Below, in pieces: positions 8,247-15,743 of a stretch of 33,999 bases of DNA (positions are counted from its first letter, which is position 1; each line of letters begins with the position of its first letter). The stretch is from Candidatus Parvarchaeota archaeon. GTDB taxonomy: Archaea > Nanobdellota > Nanobdellia > JAFCGN01 > DAOVEB01. The notes under the pieces are model-generated. The model saw only the letters and a program-made list of their open reading frames with translations. It did not search any database and was not told the origin of the DNA. The stretch covers positions 1-33,999 of the forward strand of contig DAOVEB010000003.1 of the NCBI GenBank assembly GCA_030669205.1, read 5' to 3'. The position numbers and the translations under genes were made by a program.

Positions 8247-9029
8247 TTACTTGTTGAAAAATTTGTCCACTTCCTTGCGGACGGACTTGAACGCAGAGCC
8301 CCCCATAATGTTTTCATAGTCCTTGAATGGCAGTTCAACCTCCATACCCTTTGAAGTCACCTGTAACTCCCTTATCGACTTGTCATGGTTGCTACCCCTC
8401 AGTTTTATTATTGTAATTGACTTCTTGAGCTCTGACCCTATCTCAACATACCTCAGGAGTATTATTGAATCGACAAGGAAACCAAGTCCAAAGTTGGAGA
8501 TGGACAGTTCGCCACCTCTGAGTTCTGGCAGTTCGTGGGTGAAAAGCGCTGTTATTCCCTTTGCCTTGAAGTAGTTGATTAAAGAGTAAATCTCCTTACG
8601 TAGGTTTATGGGCTCGTTTATCAGTGATTTGAAGAGCGTTATGCTGTCTATTAAAACCCTCTTCACTTCCATCTCTTTGATTACTTCGTCAAGTCTGTTC
8701 TTGTAGATTCTCATCTGTTGCAGAACAAAAGGTGATGTGGCCATGACCTTTACCCTGTTCTTCTCCTCCAGGCCGCGCAAGTCCCATCCGAACTCCGATG
8801 CATCTCTGTATATCTGGTCTGGCAGCTCTTCAAATGTGACTATAAGACCATTTTCATTGTACTTAGTGGCTCCGTTGTAGATGAACTGGAGACCTAGTGT
8901 GGTCTTGCCAGTACCAGGGCTGCCGGCTACCAAAGTCACTGTTCCACGTATGAGCCCGCCATTCAGCATCTTGTCGAGCCCGACAATGCCGGTCTTGGTC
9001 CTACTTCTTGTCTTTTTTGGCAACCCCAA
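8247..9029 (-). CDS. single-domain KaiC-like ATPase (RecA superfamily)
   Basis: Walker A 'AGSPGTGKTTLGLQFIYNGA', catalytic 'VTFEELPDQIYRDASEFGWDL', Walker B 'VKRVLIDSITLF'. Confidence 0.93.
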   Translation of the reverse strand: MGLPKKTRSRTKTGIVGLDKMLNGGLIRGTVTLVAGSPGTGKTTLGLQFIYNGATKYNENGLIVTFEELPDQIYRDASEFGWDLRGLEEKNRVKVMATSPFVLQQMRIYKNRLDEVIKEMEVKRVLIDSITLFKSLINEPINLRKEIYSLINYFKAKGITALFTHELPELRGGELSISNFGLGFLVDSIILLRYVEIGSELKKSITIIKLRGSNHDKSIRELQVTSKGMEVELPFKDYENIMGGSAFKSVRKEVDKFFNK

Positions 9030-9345
9030 TCCCCTCCGCCCTTTCCACTATCTCCTCTTTTGCAAGCGACAAAACCCTTCTCTTCTGCAGTTTACGGTCG
9101 ATTTCCCTGTTGTATATATATATTTTCATACCACTCACACTCTGTTCCTTCAGAACCTTCAGTTTGACAAAGTAGCCCATAGCATCGTCGATGTCGGCAG
9201 ATGACCTTCCAATCCTGGACGCTATGCCTCCAACTGTATCCATAATAGAAGGGTTGTTCCTGAAAAAGTACAGCAACTCCAGATGTATCAAGTCCCTTTT
9301 CATGCCTGTTTTTGTGACCATAACTAAAGTAGATACATTCTCCAT
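9001..9345 (-). CDS. winged-helix/HTH small protein (copy 1)
   Basis: 'LIHLELLYFFRNNPSIMDTVGGIASRIGRSSADIDDAMGYFVKLKVL', aligns with the 7992-8231 product; alternative start at 9321. Confidence 0.75.
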   Translation of the reverse strand: MENVSTLVMVTKTGMKRDLIHLELLYFFRNNPSIMDTVGGIASRIGRSSADIDDAMGYFVKLKVLKEQSVSGMKIYIYNREIDRKLQKRRVLSLAKEEIVERAEGIGVAKKDKK

Positions 9346-9358
9346 TATTTATATTTTT

Positions 9359-10324
9359 TCACCACATTCTTTGATATGTACCTGGTTTCATGATTACCCG
9401 CTCGAGCGTTGTTGCGACCCCCTGGTTTGAGGTGGAAATTGCTTCGGCCTCCATTGCGGCCCTCCCGACCGCTATTAATTCATTTGCAGGGGACATGATT
9501 GCGACAGTTGAGTTTTTGGAAATATCGTCGTGGAGCTTGGAGACCCCAGGCACCTTCAGCGTCGCACCATGACATATTGAATCAACAGTGGGTTCGGTCA
9601 CCCAGATATGTGGTAGATGGGCAACAGCAGCTTCGATGGGATGCACTACCGAACCCAAAACACCCCTTTTTCCTGTTTCTTTCCATCTGCTGTGAACTTC
9701 CCTGAGCTGTTGGAGCGTTACAATATCTGTCTTCTCGCTGAAGGGACCTGCCTTTGTTCTCCTCAACTCCTGCATGTGTGCACCCACACCGAGTTTTTTG
9801 CCTATGTCGTCGCAGAGCCTGCGTATGTACGTGCCTGCTTCGCAGCCAACGAAGAACAGGACATCCCTGCCGTCGACTTCCAGAGGTTTTATGTAGTATA
9901 CCTCACGCACCCTTTCCTGACGCTTCACATGGGAGCGAAGTGGAGGGAGCTGTAGGTTTTTGCCTACAAATGACCGCATGGCTGTAAGCAGCTTCCTTTC
10001 GTCGACATCCCTGTGCAGATGCATCAGGCACACGTACTCCTTGCCAGCTTTCAGCAGGAACCCGAGCACCTTTGTAGCCTCGCTCAACGCGACAGGCAGC
10101 ACACCGGTGACCTTTGGGTCGAGCGTTCCGCTGTGTCCCGCCTTTTTGACGCCCAGAATCTCCTTCACATAGTTGACAGTGTGCGTTGACGTCGGGCCGG
10201 ACGGCTTGTCCAGGTTGACAATTCCGTACTGGAGAAGCTCTTCACCGTCCCTGACGTGATAGGTGTAATCTATTTCCTTCACTTCGACTATACGCGGTCT
10301 GCGCCGCTCAAAAGGCAGCTTCAT
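9359..10324 (-). CDS. cbf5: tRNA/rRNA pseudouridine synthase Cbf5 (TruB family, PUA domain)
   Basis: 'GIVNLDKPSGPTSTHTVNYVKEILGVKKAGHSGTLDPKVTGVLPVALSEATKVL' and C-terminal PUA-like region. Confidence 0.97.
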   Translation of the reverse strand: MKLPFERRRPRIVEVKEIDYTYHVRDGEELLQYGIVNLDKPSGPTSTHTVNYVKEILGVKKAGHSGTLDPKVTGVLPVALSEATKVLGFLLKAGKEYVCLMHLHRDVDERKLLTAMRSFVGKNLQLPPLRSHVKRQERVREVYYIKPLEVDGRDVLFFVGCEAGTYIRRLCDDIGKKLGVGAHMQELRRTKAGPFSEKTDIVTLQQLREVHSRWKETGKRGVLGSVVHPIEAAVAHLPHIWVTEPTVDSICHGATLKVPGVSKLHDDISKNSTVAIMSPANELIAVGRAAMEAEAISTSNQGVATTLERVIMKPGTYQRMW

Positions 10325-10400
10325 GCAGATGCATCTTCAGAACACAGTTAAAAATCTATTTCTTGATATAAACTTTTATCTTATAATCCCAGAACTATTC

Positions 10401-10937
10401 TCACTTGGCCTTTGTGCTCTTCTTGGCTGTCGTCTTCTTCACTTTCTTGGTAGCCGCTTTCTTTTTTACAATCTTCTTTGACTTCTTCACAGTCTTCTTT
10501 TTGGCAGCAACCTTCTTCGGTTTTGGCTTGGCAGGTTTCTTCACCTTCTTTGCTGGAGTCTTTTTCTTTGCTGGTGCTTTCTTCTTGATGACTTTCTTCT
10601 TTGGTTTCAGCTTCTCCTTTGGCACCTTCTCCCTTGCTTTCAAGACCCGCTTCTTCACAGGTTTCTCCTTTGGAGGCTTTGGCTTGGTTTTTGGTGTGAG
10701 TTTGAACCCTGCCTCTTCCATCGCCTTGCGCACGGTTTCAGTTGTGGCGCGCTTTGCCACCTTGAGAACCGTACCAACCGGTTTCAAATGCCTGACATTG
10801 CACCTGCGTCTGCGCACATCACCGTCGACTATTACGAAGGTCGCGTCCTTCTTTTCAACAACCACGCAGAACCTTCCGGCTTCCCTTCCGACCGTTTTTT
10901 TGCACACCCTGCCAACGTCAAACATTGTAATCCTCAA
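10401..10937 (-). CDS. rpl14e: 50S ribosomal protein eL14 (L14e) with long Lys/Ala-rich C-terminal tail
   Basis: 'FDVGRVCKKTVGREAGRFCVVVEKKDATFVIVDGDVRRRRCNVRHLKPVG' L14e core (about 80 aa) plus about 98 aa low-complexity K/A/P tail; adjacent to cbf5 and cmk. Confidence 0.93.
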   Translation of the reverse strand: MRITMFDVGRVCKKTVGREAGRFCVVVEKKDATFVIVDGDVRRRRCNVRHLKPVGTVLKVAKRATTETVRKAMEEAGFKLTPKTKPKPPKEKPVKKRVLKAREKVPKEKLKPKKKVIKKKAPAKKKTPAKKVKKPAKPKPKKVAAKKKTVKKSKKIVKKKAATKKVKKTTAKKSTKAK

Positions 10938-10963
10938 TTGGAACAGCGGTTTTTAAACCTTTT

Positions 10964-11524
10964 CTATCTATCCTTTTTGTTTTCCGTCCAGTACTTCACT
11001 ATCCTCTCAACCAGCTCGCACTCCTGTTTTATTGTCAGGTATGAGGTGTCAATGATGAAGTTGTAGGGCCGCATATCTTCCAAGTAATCTATACCGTACA
11101 GCTTCTTGTATCTCTTCTTGTTTGACTCATCCCGTTCCTTATTGGTTCTCAGTGCCTCTTTGAACTGTTGTTTGTCGCGGCCACCGACTCTGGACGCCGC
11201 TATACGCGAGTCTACCTTGATGAAGAACGCGATGTCATAGTTGTCGACGAAGAAAGCAGAGATACGTCCTTGGGTGATGCAGTTTCCTTTCTTGGCCTCA
11301 GCTGCCATACGTCCATCTAACCTCTCGTCAAAACTGAGATCAGCTTCTGTGAGTTTATGCCAGCGTTGGAACTGTTTAGGCTCGTTGGAGTCATATCCAC
11401 TCTCGTCTGCCATTGTTCGGAAGATATCACCTGCTGATATAAACCGAAGGTTGAACTTCTCAGCTATATGCTTCCCTATTGTCGTCTTCCCAGAGCCACT
11501 CGGGCCGTCTATCACAACTATCAT
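10964..11524 (-). CDS. cmk: cytidylate kinase-like (archaeal Cmk), copy 1
   Basis: 'MIVVIDGPSGSGKTTIGKHIAEKFNLRFISAGDIFRTMADESG' P-loop and SAGDIFR motif. Confidence 0.88.
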   Translation of the reverse strand: MIVVIDGPSGSGKTTIGKHIAEKFNLRFISAGDIFRTMADESGYDSNEPKQFQRWHKLTEADLSFDERLDGRMAAEAKKGNCITQGRISAFFVDNYDIAFFIKVDSRIAASRVGGRDKQQFKEALRTNKERDESNKKRYKKLYGIDYLEDMRPYNFIIDTSYLTIKQECELVERIVKYWTENKKDR

Positions 11525-12063
11525 TGTATCACTTGGATTATGGTGTCCACTATTTTCTCAGTGTCTCTCTGCAAGAGGTTGGCAGTGTTTATGACAAAGT
11601 CGTAGCGAGAGACATCATTAGGGTTCACATTGTACTCACGCCTCACCCTCCGAAGAAAGGAACGCTCGCGCTCGATTGTGATGCGCAGGCTGTCTTTGAT
11701 TTTTTCGCGTTTTGCAATGCGCTCTGCAGCTATCTTAAGCGGAACGTTCAGAAATATCTTCACATCCGCCTTGCTTACAAAGTGGCCTGCAAGCCAGCCT
11801 TCAATGACACAGTTCCCTTTCTTTGCCTCAGCGACTATCTTCATGTCAACCTCTTTGTCTATCCGCCTGCTGAGTTCTGCATTCTTTTCAAGTTCCCTGT
11901 GAAAACGCAGGAACTCCTCACCTTTCGGCTCAAAGCCGTGCTCTTTTGCGATTTTGCGAAACATCTCACCTGCTGAAATGTATCTCAGTCTGTACTTTTC
12001 CGCGATGTGCTCTGCAAGCGAGGACTTTCCAGAACCAGGACGGCCTGAAATAATTATGAGCAT
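11521..12063 (-). CDS. cmk: cytidylate kinase-like (archaeal Cmk), copy 2
   Basis: 'MLIIISGRPGSGKSSLAEHIAEKYRLRYISAGEMFRKIAKEHG'; ATG at 12063; 4-nt overlap with copy 1. Confidence 0.88.
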   Translation of the reverse strand: MLIIISGRPGSGKSSLAEHIAEKYRLRYISAGEMFRKIAKEHGFEPKGEEFLRFHRELEKNAELSRRIDKEVDMKIVAEAKKGNCVIEGWLAGHFVSKADVKIFLNVPLKIAAERIAKREKIKDSLRITIERERSFLRRVRREYNVNPNDVSRYDFVINTANLLQRDTEKIVDTIIQVIQ

Positions 12064-12145
12064 ATAGTTTATAGCCACTACACAAATAAAAATCTTGGCA
12101 GATGATGAGAAAAGTATAATAAGATTGGGAGCCAATTAAAAACCG

Positions 12146-13321
12146 ATGCCAGCACGCGTTATCATATTCACAGGCAAGGGTGGAACTGGAAAAACCACAA
12201 GTGCAGCTGCCACAGCACTGCTCTGCGCGAGGAAGGGTTATAAAACCTTGGTTATGTCGAGCGACCCCGCCCATTCACTCGCAGACTCATTTGACATGCC
12301 CATTGGCGGCGAGGTCAAGAAACTTATGGACAACCTTTGGGGCGTTGAGATAGACGCACACACAGAGATGCACAAAGAGTGGGGTACAGCCATTGCTTAT
12401 GCAAGACAGCTTCTCTCTGTTCAGTACGACGATGCTCTTGCTGGAGAGATTATGGCGATTCCTGGAATCGACGAAGTTTTCACGCTCCTGAAGATAAAAA
12501 AGTTCATCAACGACTATGACGTCATAATCCTTGACACAGCACCCACTGGTCACACACTCCGGATGCTCGCCCTGCCAGAGGCAGTAGGTGGTGCCGGCCA
12601 GAAGCTGATAGGTCTTGAGAAAAAGGTCACCAAGGTGCTGAAGCCATTTGAGGATATGGTTGGCGTCCCTCTTCCTGAATCAAGCACGTTCGATGAGACC
12701 GAAAAACTCTACGTCAGACTCATGGAGGCCAAAAACTTGCTTGCTGGCAAGAACACGACTGTACGCATTGTTCTCAACCCGGAAATCATGTGTATACGGG
12801 AAACCGAGCGCGCGATGACATTTATGAACCTCTTTGGCTTCCACGTTGACAGCGTGATTCTCAACAAAGTCCTCCCTAAGGAAGTAAAGGACCCTTACTT
12901 CGACAAGTGGAAAAAGCTGCAGAAGAAATACATGAAAGAGGTGGAACTGTCGTTCAAACCACTCTCAATAATGAGCATACCTCTTATGGAGACAGAAGTT
13001 GTAGGGACAAAACTGCTCGGAGACGTTGCGCGCGAGCTCTACGGGAAGAAGGACCCCACCACTATCTTCACCTCTGAGAAGCCGTTTGACATCGGCAAAA
13101 GAAAGGGCAAGTTCTACATCAGAATCAAGTTGCCGTTCACTAAAAAGGAGGATATAGACATCGAGGCCGCTGATGACAGGCTGATAATCAAGGTTGGTTG
13201 GTACAAGCGTGTGCTCACGCTACCGGCAGTCGTGGTGCGCCAGTCTGTGAAGAAGGCAGAGCTCAAGAACGGCTACCTCACTATAGTCTTTGAAGGGAAA
13301 AAGAAAGAAAAAAAGAAGTGA
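12146..13321 (+). CDS. ArsA/GET3 family ATPase with C-terminal HSP20-like domain
   Basis: 'GKGGTGKTTSAAATALLCARKGYKTLVMSSDPAHSLADSFD', 'DTAPTGHTLRMLALPEA'; C-term 'KFYIRIKLPFTKKEDIDIEAADDRLIIKVGWYKRVLTLPAVVVRQSVKKAELKNGYLTIVFE' (ArsA_HSP20-like). Confidence 0.94.
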   Translation: MPARVIIFTGKGGTGKTTSAAATALLCARKGYKTLVMSSDPAHSLADSFDMPIGGEVKKLMDNLWGVEIDAHTEMHKEWGTAIAYARQLLSVQYDDALAGEIMAIPGIDEVFTLLKIKKFINDYDVIILDTAPTGHTLRMLALPEAVGGAGQKLIGLEKKVTKVLKPFEDMVGVPLPESSTFDETEKLYVRLMEAKNLLAGKNTTVRIVLNPEIMCIRETERAMTFMNLFGFHVDSVILNKVLPKEVKDPYFDKWKKLQKKYMKEVELSFKPLSIMSIPLMETEVVGTKLLGDVARELYGKKDPTTIFTSEKPFDIGKRKGKFYIRIKLPFTKKEDIDIEAADDRLIIKVGWYKRVLTLPAVVVRQSVKKAELKNGYLTIVFEGKKKEKKK

Positions 13322-13384
13322 CTTCTGCGTTCACATCATCTTTATATAACTGTCAACGAATGTTCCTGAGTGTATGTTTCAAGT

Positions 13385-14335
13385 TCATCCCAATCCAAAC
13401 CTCTTTTTTATAAGAGTCACTGCATCTGAAAAACCAATCAACTTATCCACAGTGTCACCTTTCCCAGGTTTCCCACCTAACTTTTCATATACATCCTCAT
13501 CCACTATCCTAACTGCATCGGAGAAGTCACCAGTTGTCGACATGAAAATACCTTCTGTGCTGTCATAAAGTGGATAAGAGGCATATCTCGCTGGCACACC
13601 GTGTCCTGGATCCGCTTCTTCCCATCTCCTTGGACTTAAACAATAAATATCAACTGCTTTGGGGTTTGTCATTGACCAGCGGATGAACTCCTTGTGGAGC
13701 TTTCCCTCCACCCATGTCAATCCCTTGGGATACACATTCCTCCAGTCGCTTGGAACAATCGGTGTGATTTCTACCTTGTTCTGTATTTTCCCCTTTTTGA
13801 TAAGTAGGTCTTCTATCTCCTTTTTGACGCAAGATTCCAAGGTCCTGAGCTTTTTGACAACGCTTTTGGAGTCTAATCTCTGATAGCTCGAAATGAGCTC
13901 TTCTAGCTCCATTTGCTTTCCAGCAACTTCATCATCCAATGATGATATCCCATCCTTCATCTCTTGTATTTTCTTCTCTTGCTTTGTCTTGTATCTCGGC
14001 TCCTTTGGATTCATCCTGAAAAATGTTGTGACATGTGAGGGTTCGTCAAGCCATGCATTTGGACCCCTCATCACAACTAAACCAAAGTCGGGTTCAATCT
14101 CATATATTTCACCACTATTATAGCGGATACTTGGTCGACAGCGACAGTATTTGCACCATCTGTCGATTGATAATCCACCACCAAAAACATCTTTCACATC
14201 CGCTATCTTCCTCATTTTTTGGGTTTCGGGATTGAAGAAGCCGATAACTTCATACTTCAGACATTCACCAATCCTCCAATATTCCTTCTCCTTGAAGAAT
14301 CTGGAGACTCCTTCAGCAATCTCGTCCTTCACCAT
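13385..14335 (-). CDS. uncharacterised protein with central coiled coil and Cys cluster (orphan operon gene 3)
   Basis: 316 aa; 'DRWCKYCRCRP', predicted coiled coil 'QEKKIQEMKDGISSLDDEVAGKQMELEELISSYQRLD'; 3 nt from the upstream gene. Confidence 0.75.
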   Translation of the reverse strand: MVKDEIAEGVSRFFKEKEYWRIGECLKYEVIGFFNPETQKMRKIADVKDVFGGGLSIDRWCKYCRCRPSIRYNSGEIYEIEPDFGLVVMRGPNAWLDEPSHVTTFFRMNPKEPRYKTKQEKKIQEMKDGISSLDDEVAGKQMELEELISSYQRLDSKSVVKKLRTLESCVKKEIEDLLIKKGKIQNKVEITPIVPSDWRNVYPKGLTWVEGKLHKEFIRWSMTNPKAVDIYCLSPRRWEEADPGHGVPARYASYPLYDSTEGIFMSTTGDFSDAVRIVDEDVYEKLGGKPGKGDTVDKLIGFSDAVTLIKKRFGLG

Positions 14336-14338
14336 AGG

Positions 14339-14689
14339 TCATCCTCCTTTCAGACACTCCTTTGCAAGTTGCCTGCACCTTTCCATGGCCTCTGTATCAG
14401 AGACACTGCAAAGGACCTCCAGGTTCCTGAACCTCTGCTTTTTTACGAATCCGCGGCGGCCGATGATATAAGTCTCAGAGCGTACTAGATGATGTTTCGA
14501 TATCCTATCAAAGACGAAGTAAGTTTCTAGGTAACTTTGTCTGGCTTTGTAACCACATTCCACTTCCTCCACATGCGGTCTGACGAAGTCTTCAGGTGTT
14601 AGGTACACGGCTCTATGTTCTTCCTCCCAGGATAGTGTGGTACAGTTTGATATGTTGACACATATTTTCGGCTCCTTTTTCTTCCCCAT
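14339..14689 (-). CDS. uncharacterised 116 aa protein (orphan operon gene 2)
   Basis: Tightly spaced between the 305 aa and 316 aa ORFs; no family recognised. Confidence 0.7.
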   Translation of the reverse strand: MGKKKEPKICVNISNCTTLSWEEEHRAVYLTPEDFVRPHVEEVECGYKARQSYLETYFVFDRISKHHLVRSETYIIGRRGFVKKQRFRNLEVLCSVSDTEAMERCRQLAKECLKGG

Positions 14690-14690
14690 A

Positions 14691-15608
14691 CTACAACCTC
14701 TTCAGGGAGAACTCTATGTTGTCGACAGATACCTCTTCGTTTTCGTAGCCAACCCTTTTGTAGATTGATCTTCCGAATCCTTCATTGTCCTTGGACCACT
14801 CTTCGAAACATACATCACACACCTTCATTTGCTTGCTCCTGTCAAAGTTCCACAGATACCATTTTATATGAGGTGGCTTGAAGATGACTTTGTCATGGAT
14901 GTCTGGTATATTACTCTCTCCATTCTCAGCTTTCAATTTCACTAACTCCTCGAGATTGTGGAGATCCTTGAGGAAGGACTGTAGTTCTTTTTTAGTTTTT
15001 TTAACCTCATCAGAGAACTCTTCTGAATACCCCGACATCTCCTGCCTCACAAACTCGCGCTTCAGGCTGAACTTGAACTCGTAATCAGGTGCTTCAATCT
15101 CTGATATGAACACAAAGAACACGTCCGAAGAGCTTCCCCAGTCGTTGAGAACAGCAACCTTGCCTGATGGCACGCCACAATTGAAACATGAACATTCATA
15201 GTACCTTCCAAGTGGCACACCAATATAGTCAAGATGGAACCTCCTCGTACTGTCAGCATCCACAGATGTGAGATCAACGCCCTTAAGAAATGAGTTCACT
15301 TCTCCCAGGGTTGCCAGAATATCTGATGGTTTGTCGGTTTCAAAGTCATTGATGATTTTCTCCATCGCCTCTTTGTCCCACTTATCAAGTTTGGATTTTG
15401 ATTTGGAGAGCAAATCAAGCATCTTTTGTATTGGATGATATTCATAACTCTTGTAATAACTTATACCCTCATAATCACTACTGCTCTTAATTTTGTATTT
15501 TGAGGCGTTGAACAGCTTATGCCAATTGTGTACAGGATACCTGCCCCTGTTCAATTCCTCCTTGAAAAAAGCAAGATCATCCATCAAACAAGCAAGATTA
15601 TCCATCAA
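14691..15608 (-). CDS. uncharacterised protein with Zn-ribbon-like Cys pairs (orphan operon gene 1)
   Basis: 305 aa; 'YECSCFNCGVPSG...MKVCDVCFEEW' split Cys knuckles; start ambiguous (15608, 15605 or 15584). Confidence 0.75.
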   Translation of the reverse strand: MMDNLACLMDDLAFFKEELNRGRYPVHNWHKLFNASKYKIKSSSDYEGISYYKSYEYHPIQKMLDLLSKSKSKLDKWDKEAMEKIINDFETDKPSDILATLGEVNSFLKGVDLTSVDADSTRRFHLDYIGVPLGRYYECSCFNCGVPSGKVAVLNDWGSSSDVFFVFISEIEAPDYEFKFSLKREFVRQEMSGYSEEFSDEVKKTKKELQSFLKDLHNLEELVKLKAENGESNIPDIHDKVIFKPPHIKWYLWNFDRSKQMKVCDVCFEEWSKDNEGFGRSIYKRVGYENEEVSVDNIEFSLKRL

Positions 15609-15686
15609 ACCACCTCAAAAAATAATTGTTGACCATCCTTGGTTGGTGAGACATCCATATTTATAATAATTTTCTTAACAGTTAAT

Positions 15687-15697
15687 TTTATAAATAT
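15687..15697 (+). promoter_or_regulatory. TATA-box-like element upstream of the CARF-wHTH gene
   Basis: 'ttttataaatat' in the divergent intergenic region. Confidence 0.4.
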
Positions 15698-15743
15698 GAA
15701 ATATTTACAATTACTGGAAAGTGAAAAGAAACAGTTGTCTGCC

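Noticed and set aside
4430-9345. Integrative element using tRNA-Ser as attachment site
   Set aside because: No integrase and no duplicated tRNA 3' end seen in the window
10405-10956. 183 aa plus-strand ORF rich in Phe (MAFVLFLAVVFFTFLVAAFFF...)
   Set aside because: Antisense of the Lys-rich L14e tail (AAG/AAA read as CTT/TTT); artefact of low-complexity coding
13341-13568. TATA-like 'ctttatataac' followed by a plus-strand ORF (MFQVHPNPN...)
   Set aside because: The ORF is antisense to the 316 aa orphan gene; could be an antisense promoter but there is no supporting evidence
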